Source: Flavobacterium supellecticarium
GTDB lineage: Bacteria > Bacteroidota > Bacteroidia > Flavobacteriales > Flavobacteriaceae
Direction of reading: 5' to 3'
NCBI RefSeq assembly: GCF_004801375.1
Contig: NZ_SSNZ01000002.1
Coordinates: forward strand, 682,001 to 746,000
DNA length: 64,000 nt
The number at the start of each line of letters is the position of its first letter. Position 1 is the stretch's first letter. Shown piece after piece: positions 32,447-41,185 of the stretch. Both the position numbers and the translations under genes were made by a program. The notes below the pieces were generated by a model. The model saw nothing but the letters and a program-made list of their open reading frames with translations, made no database searches and was not told where the DNA came from.

Positions 32447-33193
32447 ATGAGTCGAATAGCTATTTTTAGTGATGTACATGGAAACCTTCCGGCTTTAAAA
32501 ACCATTTTAGCTGATTTGGATGTACGAAAACCCGATCAGGTATATTGTCTGGGCGATCTGGTCGATTTTGCGCCCTGGCCGAATGAAGTGATCGAATTAT
32601 TGCGAAGTTCCCGTATACCTTGTATCATGGGAAATCATGATGAACGTATTGCTTTTAATCACCCGGTGATTCCGTTGAAAAAACATTCCGAGGATGAAAC
32701 CCGCGCGCGGATTCAGGCTGTTGATCATACGCGTGATACCATTACGCCCGGAAACAAAGACTTTTTAAGCAAACTGCCGCAAAAAATCAGGCTTACTTTT
32801 ACGCAACAGGAACGCGAGCTGGCACTATTACTGGTACATGGCAGTACGAGAAGTAACGAAGAATATATTTATGAAAACCATAACGAGGCCGATCTGTACG
32901 ACATGATGGAACAGGAAAATGCCGATATTTTGGTTATGGGACATACGCACCAATCGTATATCCGAAACATAAAAACAGGTGAAGCCAGCGTAAAACTGGC
33001 CTTGAATTGCGGTTCGGTGGGACGTTCCAAAGAAGGGGAATCGATGGCTACCTATTTACTGTTGGATATCGGAACAACAACATTAACTGTCGAAATCATT
33101 AAATTACCTTATCCGGTAGAAGAAACGGCTGAGGCTATTATGACAAGCGGAATTCCCGATTTTTACGCCAATTTCCTGTTGTTACAACGTTAG
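32447..33193 (+). CDS. YfcE/MJ0936-like metallophosphoesterase
   Basis: 248 residues. The five metal-binding blocks are in order: IFSDVHGNLPAL (~5), YCLGDLVDFAPWP (~34), IMGNHDER (~60), a His in LLVHGSTRS (~125) and VMGHTHQSY (~163). This matches calcineurin-like phosphodiesterases of the YfcE group, which act on cyclic or aryl phosphodiesters. Physiological substrate unknown. Monocistronic with a strong promoter; it ends 8 nt from the convergent SnoaL-like gene. Confidence 0.9.
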   Translation: MSRIAIFSDVHGNLPALKTILADLDVRKPDQVYCLGDLVDFAPWPNEVIELLRSSRIPCIMGNHDERIAFNHPVIPLKKHSEDETRARIQAVDHTRDTITPGNKDFLSKLPQKIRLTFTQQERELALLLVHGSTRSNEEYIYENHNEADLYDMMEQENADILVMGHTHQSYIRNIKTGEASVKLALNCGSVGRSKEGESMATYLLLDIGTTTLTVEIIKLPYPVEETAEAIMTSGIPDFYANFLLLQR

Positions 33194-33200
33194 GAACGGG

Positions 33201-33647
33201 TTATTCGAAATTATCGTAATACGTAAAATCTTTAGTGATCATTCCATTTTCAATTGTGAAAATAGTACAGATCGGCAGCAGGAACCGGGACTTATCCGGT
33301 GCTGTACCACTTGACGTAAACTCGACTACTACATGATGTTCTCCAGCCAGATAAATCGTCGAAACGGTATCCTTAAGATCGGGAAACAGCTGCGCCAATT
33401 CCGTATATTTTTTAATGATCTGATAGCGGGATTGCTTGACCACTTCCGGACCGAGTGACGGATCCCGGAATTCGGCGGTTTCGGTATACATTTCAGACAG
33501 TTTTACCCAATCGTGCTTGTTAAAATAGTCGAAATACTGTTGGATCAGTTTTTCGTTTTGGTGTAACGTTTCTTTTCGATCTGTTTTTTTATCGGAACAA
33601 GACACCATTACCGCTAAGGCGAACAAGGCTAAGACAAAATTTTTCAT
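33201..33647 (-). CDS. SnoaL-like (NTF2 fold) lipoprotein
   Basis: 148 residues with lipobox AVMVSC (Cys17). The rest is a nuclear transport factor 2-like cone: IQQYFDYFNKHDWVKLSEMY then TAEFRDPSLG (~35-68), then alternating strands (HHVVVEFTSSGTA, ICTIFTIENGMITKDFTYYD). Members include cyclases and isomerases, but as exported lipoproteins in Bacteroidota they are uncharacterised. No neighbour suggests a role. Confidence 0.85.
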   Translation of the reverse strand: MKNFVLALFALAVMVSCSDKKTDRKETLHQNEKLIQQYFDYFNKHDWVKLSEMYTETAEFRDPSLGPEVVKQSRYQIIKKYTELAQLFPDLKDTVSTIYLAGEHHVVVEFTSSGTAPDKSRFLLPICTIFTIENGMITKDFTYYDNFE

Positions 33648-33791
33648 AAGCGTATCAATTAGATATAATTGTAAAAGTCACAGAAATTTAGTAATTTAAA
33701 ACCAAATAGTAGTTTCTTCTGACAGGAAATTTTGAATTTGGACAGGTAAAAGAAGAAATAAGAAGCTGTATTCACTTTTAAATCGATCGAT

Positions 33792-34376
33792 ATGGAAAAA
33801 CAATTGTTCAAAAACATTAAAAATGCTGTAAAACATTGGTATTTATCGCTTATTGTAGGTGTTCTCTTTCTTTTATTCGGATTCTGGATTTTAAAAACAC
33901 CATTAGAGTCCTATGTAACGCTGGCACTTTTGTTTGGTGTTGTTTTTTTAGTAAACGGGATTTTCGAAATTATTTTTTCAATTAGCAATCGAAAAGAAAT
34001 CGATAACTGGGGTTGGATATTGGCCGGTGGGATTATCGATTTGCTGTTCGGAATTGTATTGGCATCCAACGTGGGATTGTCGATGGCAGTATTGCCGTTT
34101 TATGTCGGTTTTATGTTATTGTTCCGTTCGGTTGCAGCCATAGGCTATGCTTTCGATCTGAAAGGCTTTGGCATTCGTGACTGGTATTGGCTGTTGCTAC
34201 TGGGAATTTTGGGATTACTTTTTTCGTTTATTATGATCTGGAATCCGGTTTTTGGCGGAATGACCATCATCATCTGGACGGCACTGGCTTTTATCACCTA
34301 TGGTATTTTTAGGATTATCCTGGCTTTTAAACTACGCCGATTGCATACATTCAGTAAAAAGCATTTTGAAGACTAA
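33792..34376 (+). CDS. HdeD/DUF308 family membrane protein (copy 1)
   Basis: 194 residues with six hydrophobic helices, arranged as three repeated hairpins (for example LIVGVLFLLFGFWILKTPLE and LAGGIIDLLFGIVLASN). This matches HdeD, which in E. coli is an acid-resistance membrane protein of unknown mechanism. A paralogue of the same layout is encoded at 49309-49842 on the other strand. Confidence 0.88.
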   Translation: MEKQLFKNIKNAVKHWYLSLIVGVLFLLFGFWILKTPLESYVTLALLFGVVFLVNGIFEIIFSISNRKEIDNWGWILAGGIIDLLFGIVLASNVGLSMAVLPFYVGFMLLFRSVAAIGYAFDLKGFGIRDWYWLLLLGILGLLFSFIMIWNPVFGGMTIIIWTALAFITYGIFRIILAFKLRRLHTFSKKHFED

Positions 34377-34437
34377 TGTTTTTAAAATCTGTTGATTATA
34401 AGTGCTTTGGACTGTTAAATATAAACGAAGAAAAAAG

Positions 34438-34466
34438 AAATCCTTTTTACCGGAAAGGATTTTTTC
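34438..34466 (+). terminator. Hairpin between HdeD-like and hydrolase genes
   Basis: AAATCCTTT pairs with AAAGGATTT around a 7-nt loop, followed by a T-run: intrinsic terminator 60 nt after the HdeD-like gene. Confidence 0.8.
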
Positions 34467-34500
34467 GTAATTTTAAGAGGCTAAATTTAAAAAGAAAGTT

Positions 34501-35196
34501 ATGTCTGATAAACTCAATATAGTACTGGTTCACGGTGCATGGGGTGACGGTTCGCATTGGAAAAATGTGATTCCGGAACTCGCAATGGCAGGACATATAG
34601 TAGTGGCGGTACAAAATCCGCTAACAGCATTGGCGGATGATGTGGAAACGGTTAAGCGACTGGTTGAATCTTTGGAAGGTCCTACACTTTTGGTTGGGCA
34701 TTCGTATGGAGGAGTAGTTATTACAGATGCCGCGGCAAAATGTCCGGATGTAGTAGGACTAGTCTATATCGCTGCTTTTGCGCCCGATGAAACTGAAAAC
34801 CTAAAAACCCTGCTGACCAAGGATGCTATTCCGGCCGGAGGTGCTCATATTTATCCGGATGCTTATGGGAATTTCTGGATCAAAAGAGACAAATTCAGAG
34901 AAAGTTTTGCCCACGATTGTAGCGAAGCTGAAGCGCTGGTTATGGCAGCAACCCATAAACCCACTTCGGGAAGGTGCTTTGAAGACAAGCCCACAACCGT
35001 AGGCTGGAAGCGATTACCGGTTTGGTATCAGATTTCGGAAAGCGACCAGATGTTACCACCGGTAACGCAACATTTTTTTGCTGAAAGAATGAATGCCAAA
35101 ACCTTGTCGCTCGATGCGAGTCACGCGTCAATGGTTTCACATCCGCATGAAATTGCAAAACTGATATTGCATGCGGTTAAAGAATTGGAAAAATAA
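34501..35196 (+). CDS. Alpha/beta hydrolase, methylesterase-like
   Basis: 231 residues. IVLVHGAWGDGSHWKNVIPE (~6) contains the oxyanion HGAW motif, LLVGHSYGGVVITDAA (~67) the nucleophile Ser, and LDASHASMVSHP near the C-terminus the catalytic His. This pattern matches the salicylate/methyl-ester hydrolase-like branch of the fold and is widespread as a stand-alone enzyme. Substrate unknown. Closed by a strong terminator. Confidence 0.88.
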   Translation: MSDKLNIVLVHGAWGDGSHWKNVIPELAMAGHIVVAVQNPLTALADDVETVKRLVESLEGPTLLVGHSYGGVVITDAAAKCPDVVGLVYIAAFAPDETENLKTLLTKDAIPAGGAHIYPDAYGNFWIKRDKFRESFAHDCSEAEALVMAATHKPTSGRCFEDKPTTVGWKRLPVWYQISESDQMLPPVTQHFFAERMNAKTLSLDASHASMVSHPHEIAKLILHAVKELEK

Positions 35197-35210
35197 GACC
35201 AAAACAAAAT

Positions 35211-35241
35211 AAAACACCCGGATTTCCGGGTGTTTTATTTT
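35211..35241 (+). terminator. Bidirectional terminator after the hydrolase gene
   Basis: 12-bp perfect stem (35211-35222 with 35225-35236), A-run on one side and TTTTATTTT on the other. It sits between convergent genes. Confidence 0.9.
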
Positions 35242-35245
35242 AGTA

Positions 35246-36020
35246 TTAATGGTGTAAATAATTACTAGGGCCACCGGTACCTTCGATCGATTCCGGCAAT
35301 ATGCCGTAACGATTTCGTAAATCGACCTTGCCTAGTTTTTCACCGGTCTTTACATCGACTACTGTAATTGTACCGGAATTTAAGTTCGGTAGATTTAGCA
35401 GGTTGTTTTGAACCGCAACCACATCCCTTCCGGATTTGGTTTTTAAAGAAAACCATATGATGCGCCCCTTCATCTGCGTCCAAAGTTCGTAACAATCGTA
35501 ACGTAGGCAATTCGCTGATATCGAACACCAGTACTTTTCCGGGCACTCCGAAACTAACGTAAAGCTGTTTGTTGTTGTCCATATACATTTCCAAAGCCCA
35601 TCCCAATCCCATAGTCGAACCGTCGAATGTCTTTGTAAAAGCATCGTATTTGCCGGTATTGATAGACGTGGCGCTAACCAATGTAGGCTGTCCATTAACA
35701 TCTTCCATCGTACGGATCTGATAGCGATAACTGCTGCCTAAAGCTGTAGTATAGCGCTTTTGAACAAAATAATCGTAATAAATATAATGGGGAAGTACAC
35801 CAACACCCAATTCCAAGCGACTGCTAATATTTCCAAAATTAGGCGATTCAGGATCGAGTTCGATCACCGCCATGCCATCCGAACCACCGTTCAGATCCCG
35901 ATAATCGATAAAAAACATCGAATCATGCGAAGTACCAACCGGATTGTCGTCGTGATCATTACAACCGGAAAGAAGTGTCAAAAAAAGGCATCCGGAAAAG
36001 AAAAGTAATTTTTTTGCCAT
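35246..36020 (-). pseudogene. Frameshifted lipoprotein gene, SBP56/propeller-like
   Basis: The frame from the ATG at 36020 encodes a lipoprotein (lipobox LTLLSGC, Cys20) with propeller-like blades (GMAVIELDPESPNFGNISSR, YVSFGVPGKVLVFDISELP) up to GAHHMVFFK. There it changes frame: after the T-run at 35440-35444 (five A on the coding strand) the original frame becomes Lys/Gly/Cys nonsense. The +1 frame continues as TKSGRDVVAVQNNLLNLPNL then NSGTITVVDVKTGEKLGKVD and ends with YLHH at 35246. Removing one base from the run restores one 257-residue protein. Either a real mutation or a homopolymer read error. The short length compared with SBP56-type propellers (~450) suggests an internal deletion as well. 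Confidence 0.75.
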
Positions 36021-36428
36021 AACAGTATTGATTTTTGGGATTAATTCTAAAAACTAAAACACGCAAAATGTGATTTATTTTAAAATAAATATAAAAAATA
36101 ATGGTTCTTTTTGAGAATATTTTATATTTTTAAATTCACTAAAGCTAATTCCTTTTATTACAGTATTTTATGGTATTTGTTGAAATTACTGCTGTTATCA
36201 ATAGCATTCGGTATAAATACGTGAATTGATAAACGGGTATTTGTACTTGGTGATTAAGGGTTTGTATTTGTGATATTTATAGTTTATTAAATTGAAAGTG
36301 AAGGTGTTGAACATTCACTGTCGAATAATGAGAATTACTAGATTTTGAATACATAAAAATATTCTCATTTTGAGAATAAAAAAATACCTCAAATCGTTCA
36401 TTAACGTAATTATTTAACTTGTTATAAT
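36021..36428. promoter_or_regulatory. AT-rich control region upstream of the vioB-like/ebo operon
   Basis: 408 nt without a credible ORF. It has an 8-nt-arm palindrome at 36360-36378 (TATTCTCA, TTT, TGAGAATA) about 50 nt before the first gene, and two further TGAGAAT half-sites at 36113-36119 and 36329-36335. No perfect TAnnTTTG box is visible near the start, so the promoter may need an activator or an alternative sigma factor. Transcription from this region would drive the whole operon. Confidence 0.55.
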
Positions 36429-38237
36429 ATGGCTTATTTAAATTCACCAAGACTAACCTTTTCGGGGAAGTTTCAGGCAGATCCTTCCACGGTAAACAAT
36501 GATGTGAATCATTACAACAATGCGACCTTCCAACCCAGCTATCAGGAATACGGGGAAGGAGGAACGAATGGTTGGTGGAATCCGGACGGAACCGGAAACT
36601 GGCGTTTGATAGACTGCGTCATTACCAGTGTGACCTATATGGACGGCACTACAACCAGTGATCCTGGCAAAGACCCGATTATCGGGATGAGTATTATGGA
36701 TGCTAACAGTCGGGTAGCCGGAAAAATTGTGGATCTGGATCCGCAACAACAATCGGTTTCCCAGATTTGGGGGATGATTGTTCGGATTGGACAAGGCGAA
36801 ACCGATTTTGTAAAAGGAAATTTTGAACCAATTGCCTTTAACGACATCTGGTGGAATCGTTCAACGACTCAAAAAGGATCCGGTGGCGCATCGGCTAGCT
36901 ATCAGTCGGTAGTTACAGACCTCCAATGGTCGGAAGTAGAAAGTAAGTCCCGTTATCTTGAGGAATTACGAAAAGAAAGCCCGGATCGCTTATCGATGAA
37001 ATTCAATGTGGATATGTTTAACCAGCAACACGATTCTGCCCATTTTACAATTGGCCGAATAGTGGGAAGTATCGGACCATCGCGTATGGACGAACCGAAA
37101 CACTTTATAATGGGTAGACAATTCGTTTCCGATCTTACCTGTAACCAAGGAATGTATATGCCGTTGAGCACCTCCGTATATGTGGCCAATGGACTACTAC
37201 AGGAAGAAACCAAACAATTTATTCTGGATCTTGGAAATTTTCTGCAAACAGCAGGTCCGGAAGGAGCCATTGCAGAATCACGCACATTGGTTCTAGCTGC
37301 AAACGTTGGAGGTGAAGCATATGTTCCGCTGGGAGAACTCAACTTTAAACTACCAAAATGGTATGAAAACAGAGGTGGTTTGGTTAAGATCAGGCTAACT
37401 GACGAGCAGGTGGATATGGTGAGAAATTGCCCATTGGCCATCATGAACCAGCAATCGGACGGAAGCTTATCGCCTTTAGTTAAAGAACTTACCCATTATG
37501 TAAGAGCCGACCAGTTTGTATTCCGGATGAATTCGGGAGAAGAAAGTAACATCGATTTCTACGCAACCTATTTAGGGAAACCGATGGTAAATCAGGCTAT
37601 TGTTTGTCAGTTTCAAGATAGTTTGATCAATATTATGGGACAAGGAGACGGAACGCCGGCCACTTCCACACCAAATATTCTGGCTTTCGAGCCCGGTGTA
37701 GTAACCGATACTAATGGAAAAGCGACACTAACAGTAAAAGCATCCAATCCGCAAAATCCAAGAGGATTTATCGATGGTCAGGTTTATGCACTATGGTATT
37801 ACCTGGAAGGATATCCAACGGTCGATTTCACTTTTACAATAAAAGATGGAAATCCGGTTGTATTACCAGCCGCATTATCGGGGATCGATCCGACGAACTT
37901 TATCAGTATTCTGGTTTTCGATTCCGTTAAGCCGGAAGTCATTGCAAAACCAGATTGGGACAAAGACGTGCAACCGGTAATGCAGCAATATGCCAATTTG
38001 TACCCGCTAATGTCCAAAGGCATTTTTAATCTTGCCAATAGAGAAGTGGTCGATAATAACGCCAAACTACTGCGCTTTGTTTTCGATCTGCCAAGAGAAG
38101 ATCCGAACCATATGCCGGTTACCCGTGACCTTTCGAGAGACAAAAAACAGATGATACTGAATTATTTGGACCGTGCCATAAAAGAAAATGCATTGGCCGA
38201 TTTATCAACAGCAGAACGTATCATCCAAAGCACCTAA
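36429..38237 (+). CDS. VioB/RebD-like protein, N-terminal half
   Basis: 602 residues. The start, MAYLNSPRLTFSGKFQADPS then TVNND, aligns with the beginning of VioB (LDFPRIHFRGWARVNAPTAN then RD), and the end aligns with the VioB segment before its ferritin-like domain: LYPLMSKGIFNLANREV (~523) and MPVTRDLSRDKKQMILNYL (~561) correspond to VYPFMSDKVFSLADR and MPSTRELSAPKARLFLKYL. VioB, RebD and StaD are ~1000-residue enzymes that couple two oxidised aromatic amino acid units. Here the chain stops where the ferritin-like half would begin, and that half is the next gene, 36 nt on. No signal peptide, so cytosolic. Similarity was recognised from memory, without an alignment. Confidence 0.78.
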   Translation: MAYLNSPRLTFSGKFQADPSTVNNDVNHYNNATFQPSYQEYGEGGTNGWWNPDGTGNWRLIDCVITSVTYMDGTTTSDPGKDPIIGMSIMDANSRVAGKIVDLDPQQQSVSQIWGMIVRIGQGETDFVKGNFEPIAFNDIWWNRSTTQKGSGGASASYQSVVTDLQWSEVESKSRYLEELRKESPDRLSMKFNVDMFNQQHDSAHFTIGRIVGSIGPSRMDEPKHFIMGRQFVSDLTCNQGMYMPLSTSVYVANGLLQEETKQFILDLGNFLQTAGPEGAIAESRTLVLAANVGGEAYVPLGELNFKLPKWYENRGGLVKIRLTDEQVDMVRNCPLAIMNQQSDGSLSPLVKELTHYVRADQFVFRMNSGEESNIDFYATYLGKPMVNQAIVCQFQDSLINIMGQGDGTPATSTPNILAFEPGVVTDTNGKATLTVKASNPQNPRGFIDGQVYALWYYLEGYPTVDFTFTIKDGNPVVLPAALSGIDPTNFISILVFDSVKPEVIAKPDWDKDVQPVMQQYANLYPLMSKGIFNLANREVVDNNAKLLRFVFDLPREDPNHMPVTRDLSRDKKQMILNYLDRAIKENALADLSTAERIIQST

Positions 38238-38273
38238 AAACAAACAACAAAACAAAAACAAAACCAACTACTC

Positions 38274-39395
38274 ATGATTTATCTTAAAAATATACAAATA
38301 GAAACGATTGAAGATGTCAGAAAGGCACTTCAAACGGCAATTGAGCTGGAACACTCGACGATTCCACCTTACCTGACTGCGATGTTTACCCTGTTTGAAA
38401 CCGGGAATAATGAAATTTCAAAATTAATCGGATCCGTTGTAGTAGAAGAAATGCTGCATTTATCCATCGCATGTAATTTAATGAACGCTATTGGAGGAAA
38501 ACCGGTACTAAACCAACCGGGTTTTATCCCAACGTATCCGGGGCCACTTCCGGGCGGCGTGGATTCCGGTTTGATTGTACCGATCGCAAAATTTACAAAA
38601 GACCTGATGAAAGACGTTTTTATGGCGATTGAAGAACCGGAAGATCCGATCAAAATAAAAAGTTTTATGATGATGAAAGGAGCAGAAGACAAACTGACCA
38701 TCGGAATGTTTTACGATAAAATTGCCAAACAGCTTACCTTTTTGGAAGCAGAAGCAAAATTAAAAGGTAAAACCATTTTTACAGGCGATTCGACGTATCA
38801 GATGACCAATGAAAAATGGTTTCCGGCCAAAGAATTATTCCCGATCAAGGATTTGATTACTGCATTAAAAGGGATCAATATTATAGTGGATCAGGGAGAA
38901 GGAACCAGTACCGATCCTTTTATAAGTGAAAAAGATTTAGGGCCGGGTGAAGCAACAGAACCGGCACATTACTATCGTTTTGAGGAAATCTATAAAGGTC
39001 GAAAACTGGTTAAAGATCCGAATGCCGAAAGTGGGTATTCGTACTCCGGAGATCCTATTCCGTGTGACGAATCAAAAATCCCGAATATGGCCAAAAACCC
39101 TAAAATGAGCGATTACCCTGTAGATTCTCCAGCTTATGTAAACAGCAAGTTTTTTAATTACACCTATACCAACCTGTTAAACAGTTTGCATATCACATTT
39201 AACGGAGCACCGGAAAAAATCGACACGGCAATGGGGTTGATGTATTCGTTGCGATTATACGCTTTACGACTATTAAAGCTGCCTAGTCCGAACCAACCGG
39301 GATATACCGCCGGACCTAGCTATGAATATATCACAAACGATAATCTAACGCCAAGTGAAAAAGATCAGTACATGGAAAACAAAGTAAATGTTTAA
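38274..39395 (+). CDS. Ferritin-like iminophenylpyruvate dimer synthase domain protein (VioB C-terminal half)
   Basis: 373 residues. The first helix has Glu26 in AIELEHSTIPPYLTAMF and the next pair is VVVEEMLHLSIACNLMNAIGG (Glu58, Glu59, His62), equivalent to VioB LELSVMLQYLYAAYS and HEEMIHYLVVNNLLMALG. Then NQPGFIPTYPGPLPGG and a C-terminal helix pair. This is the VioB/RebD ferritin-like domain (Pfam 'Ferritin-like', iminophenyl-pyruvate dimer synthase). Together with the preceding gene the total length (975) is close to that of VioB (~998). It is 17 nt before eboA. The expected substrate is an imine made by an amino acid oxidase, which is not encoded here. Confidence 0.85.
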   Translation: MIYLKNIQIETIEDVRKALQTAIELEHSTIPPYLTAMFTLFETGNNEISKLIGSVVVEEMLHLSIACNLMNAIGGKPVLNQPGFIPTYPGPLPGGVDSGLIVPIAKFTKDLMKDVFMAIEEPEDPIKIKSFMMMKGAEDKLTIGMFYDKIAKQLTFLEAEAKLKGKTIFTGDSTYQMTNEKWFPAKELFPIKDLITALKGINIIVDQGEGTSTDPFISEKDLGPGEATEPAHYYRFEEIYKGRKLVKDPNAESGYSYSGDPIPCDESKIPNMAKNPKMSDYPVDSPAYVNSKFFNYTYTNLLNSLHITFNGAPEKIDTAMGLMYSLRLYALRLLKLPSPNQPGYTAGPSYEYITNDNLTPSEKDQYMENKVNV

Positions 39396-39412
39396 TATAA
39401 AACACCGGACAG

Positions 39413-40240
39413 ATGTATAAAACGGCAGAAATTACAGCACACCAGGTACTACTGGAATTGTTGCAGGACAGCTTACCGGAAGTCCAACGCAGCTGGTTCG
39501 ACGCCAACATAGGTTCTAAAAATAGAGATGAACTGGGAAACCAGTTCATTTCCTTATTTAGTTTGATTCCGCGTCATATCACGCCGGATTTACCGGAATA
39601 CAAACCGGAAACCCTAAGCCGACTGGAAAAATTGTATCCCGGATTTGCGGCTTCAGAATGGAACAACCAACAATTGAGCCGGGTATTTTTAATGGTTAAC
39701 CTACCGTTGGAAAGAAATGAAAACCTACTGAAACTGATCTTTGAAACTGCCGATATAAAAGAGCTGATAACCCTTTACAAAGGCTTGTATTTTCTGGATA
39801 ATGCAGAAGATTTCACCTTGCGGATGCAGGAAGGTGTGCGCACCAATATGACCGATGTTTTCGAAGCCATAGCGCTGCACAACCCGTATGCTTATTTGTA
39901 TTTACCCGAAGATGCCTGGAACCAATTGGTTTTAAAAGCCGTTTTTACCGCACGACCTTTATTCCGTATTTATGGTTTGGATTTGCGGGCCAACGAAAAA
40001 CTGGCTTTTATGCTCCACGGATACATCCACGAACGCTGGTCGGCGGGAAGAGCCGTAACCCCGGAAATATGGAGGGGAATTGAAGGTTTTGTCGATGAGG
40101 TAATCGAAACCGATCTGTATAAAGTCATGCAAACCGGTACGCCGCTCGAACAAGAAGTGGCCGCCAAAGTTTTGGAGTCCAACGGCAGAGGTTGGAACGA
40201 AATAGGAGCCGATTATGAGGCGCTGATCAAAAACACATAA
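39413..40240 (+). CDS. eboA: EboA family protein
   Basis: 275 residues, mostly helical, no signal peptide. It starts the canonical ebo gene order; no enzymatic activity is known for the family. Characteristic segments here are QRSWFDANIGSKNRDELGNQ, SLIPRHITPDLPEYKPE and MLHGYIHERWSAGRAVTPEI. In cyanobacteria EboA is part of a set of proteins needed to move a scytonemin precursor from cytosol to periplasm. It lies 17 nt after the ferritin-like gene and 31 nt before eboB. Confidence 0.85.
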   Translation: MYKTAEITAHQVLLELLQDSLPEVQRSWFDANIGSKNRDELGNQFISLFSLIPRHITPDLPEYKPETLSRLEKLYPGFAASEWNNQQLSRVFLMVNLPLERNENLLKLIFETADIKELITLYKGLYFLDNAEDFTLRMQEGVRTNMTDVFEAIALHNPYAYLYLPEDAWNQLVLKAVFTARPLFRIYGLDLRANEKLAFMLHGYIHERWSAGRAVTPEIWRGIEGFVDEVIETDLYKVMQTGTPLEQEVAAKVLESNGRGWNEIGADYEALIKNT

Positions 40241-40271
40241 CACTATTACAAATTATTAAAAAAGAAACACG

Positions 40272-41177
40272 ATGTATTTTATAGACCCACATATTCACAT
40301 GGTATCCAGAACAACTGATGATTACCAAGCCATGCGCGCCGCCGGAATTGTAGCCGTAATTGAACCCGCTTTTTGGTTGGGACAACCCCGCACCGAAGCC
40401 GGATCGTTTAAAGATTATTTCAGTACGCTAATCGGTTGGGAACGCTTCCGTGCTTCCCAATTTGGAATCAAGCATTATTGTACGATGGGACTTAACTCCA
40501 AAGAAGCGAATAACGAAGCACTGGCAGAACAGGTAATGGAATTATTACCCTTATTTGCCGGAAAAGAAGGCGTCGTGGCCATTGGCGAAATTGGTTATGA
40601 TGATCAAACAGCTGCGGAAGACAAATATTTCAGATTACAAATAGAACTGGCGTTGCAGTTTAACCTTCCGGTGATGGTACATACGCCACATCGCGATAAA
40701 ATCAACGGAACCATCCGAAGTATGGATGTGCTCGAAGAACACGGTATTCCGCCTCATATGGTTGTGATTGATCACAACAACGAAGAAACCGTAAAACACG
40801 TATTGGACAGAGGCTATTGGACCGCATTTACCATTTATCCGAATACCAAAATGGGGAACGAACGAATGGTTGAAATTGTCAAAAAATACGGCTCTGAAAG
40901 AATTATTGTCGACAGTTCAGCCGATTGGGGTGTAAGTGATCCGTTATCCGTACCCAAAACAGCCGCTTTAATGCTGGAAAGAGGTATTGCTAAAGAAGAC
41001 GTACACCTGACTTGTTATAAAAATGCCTTAACCGCCTATTCGCAAAGTGGACAGATGAAAGAAGACGACTGGAAAAAAGAAATGATCGTAGAGCAGTCGG
41101 CTTTGTATGACGGTAGCGGAGTCCTGAGAGGACAAGAAGCCCAAGTAGTATCGTTTTCGAATATCGTTGATAATTAA
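40272..41177 (+). CDS. eboB: EboB, TatD-like metal-dependent hydrolase
   Basis: 301 residues, amidohydrolase TIM barrel. Metal ligands: His7 and His9 in IDPHIHM, a Glu in VVAIGEIGYDDQ (~106), His in MVHTPHRDK (~138), His in VVIDHNNEE (~166) and Asp in IVDSSADWGVSD (~215). The layout is TatD-like, but several loop segments (PAFWLGQPRTEAGSFKDYF) are those of the ebo-type branch rather than of TatD DNases. Substrate unknown. It is 8 nt before eboC. Confidence 0.88.
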   Translation: MYFIDPHIHMVSRTTDDYQAMRAAGIVAVIEPAFWLGQPRTEAGSFKDYFSTLIGWERFRASQFGIKHYCTMGLNSKEANNEALAEQVMELLPLFAGKEGVVAIGEIGYDDQTAAEDKYFRLQIELALQFNLPVMVHTPHRDKINGTIRSMDVLEEHGIPPHMVVIDHNNEETVKHVLDRGYWTAFTIYPNTKMGNERMVEIVKKYGSERIIVDSSADWGVSDPLSVPKTAALMLERGIAKEDVHLTCYKNALTAYSQSGQMKEDDWKKEMIVEQSALYDGSGVLRGQEAQVVSFSNIVDN

Positions 41178-41185
41178 CCGATATT

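Noticed and set aside
35436-35446. Programmed -1 ribosomal frameshift at the A-rich run
   Set aside because: The needed shift is +1, the sequence has no fitting slippery heptamer in frame, and no downstream structure is visible.
36453-36794. Antisense frame at the start of the VioB-like gene
   Set aside because: No domain and the plus-strand frame matches a known family at both ends.
40272-41177. Annotation as a TatD DNase
   Set aside because: Metal ligands fit the superfamily, but position in the ebo operon and loop sequence point to EboB.
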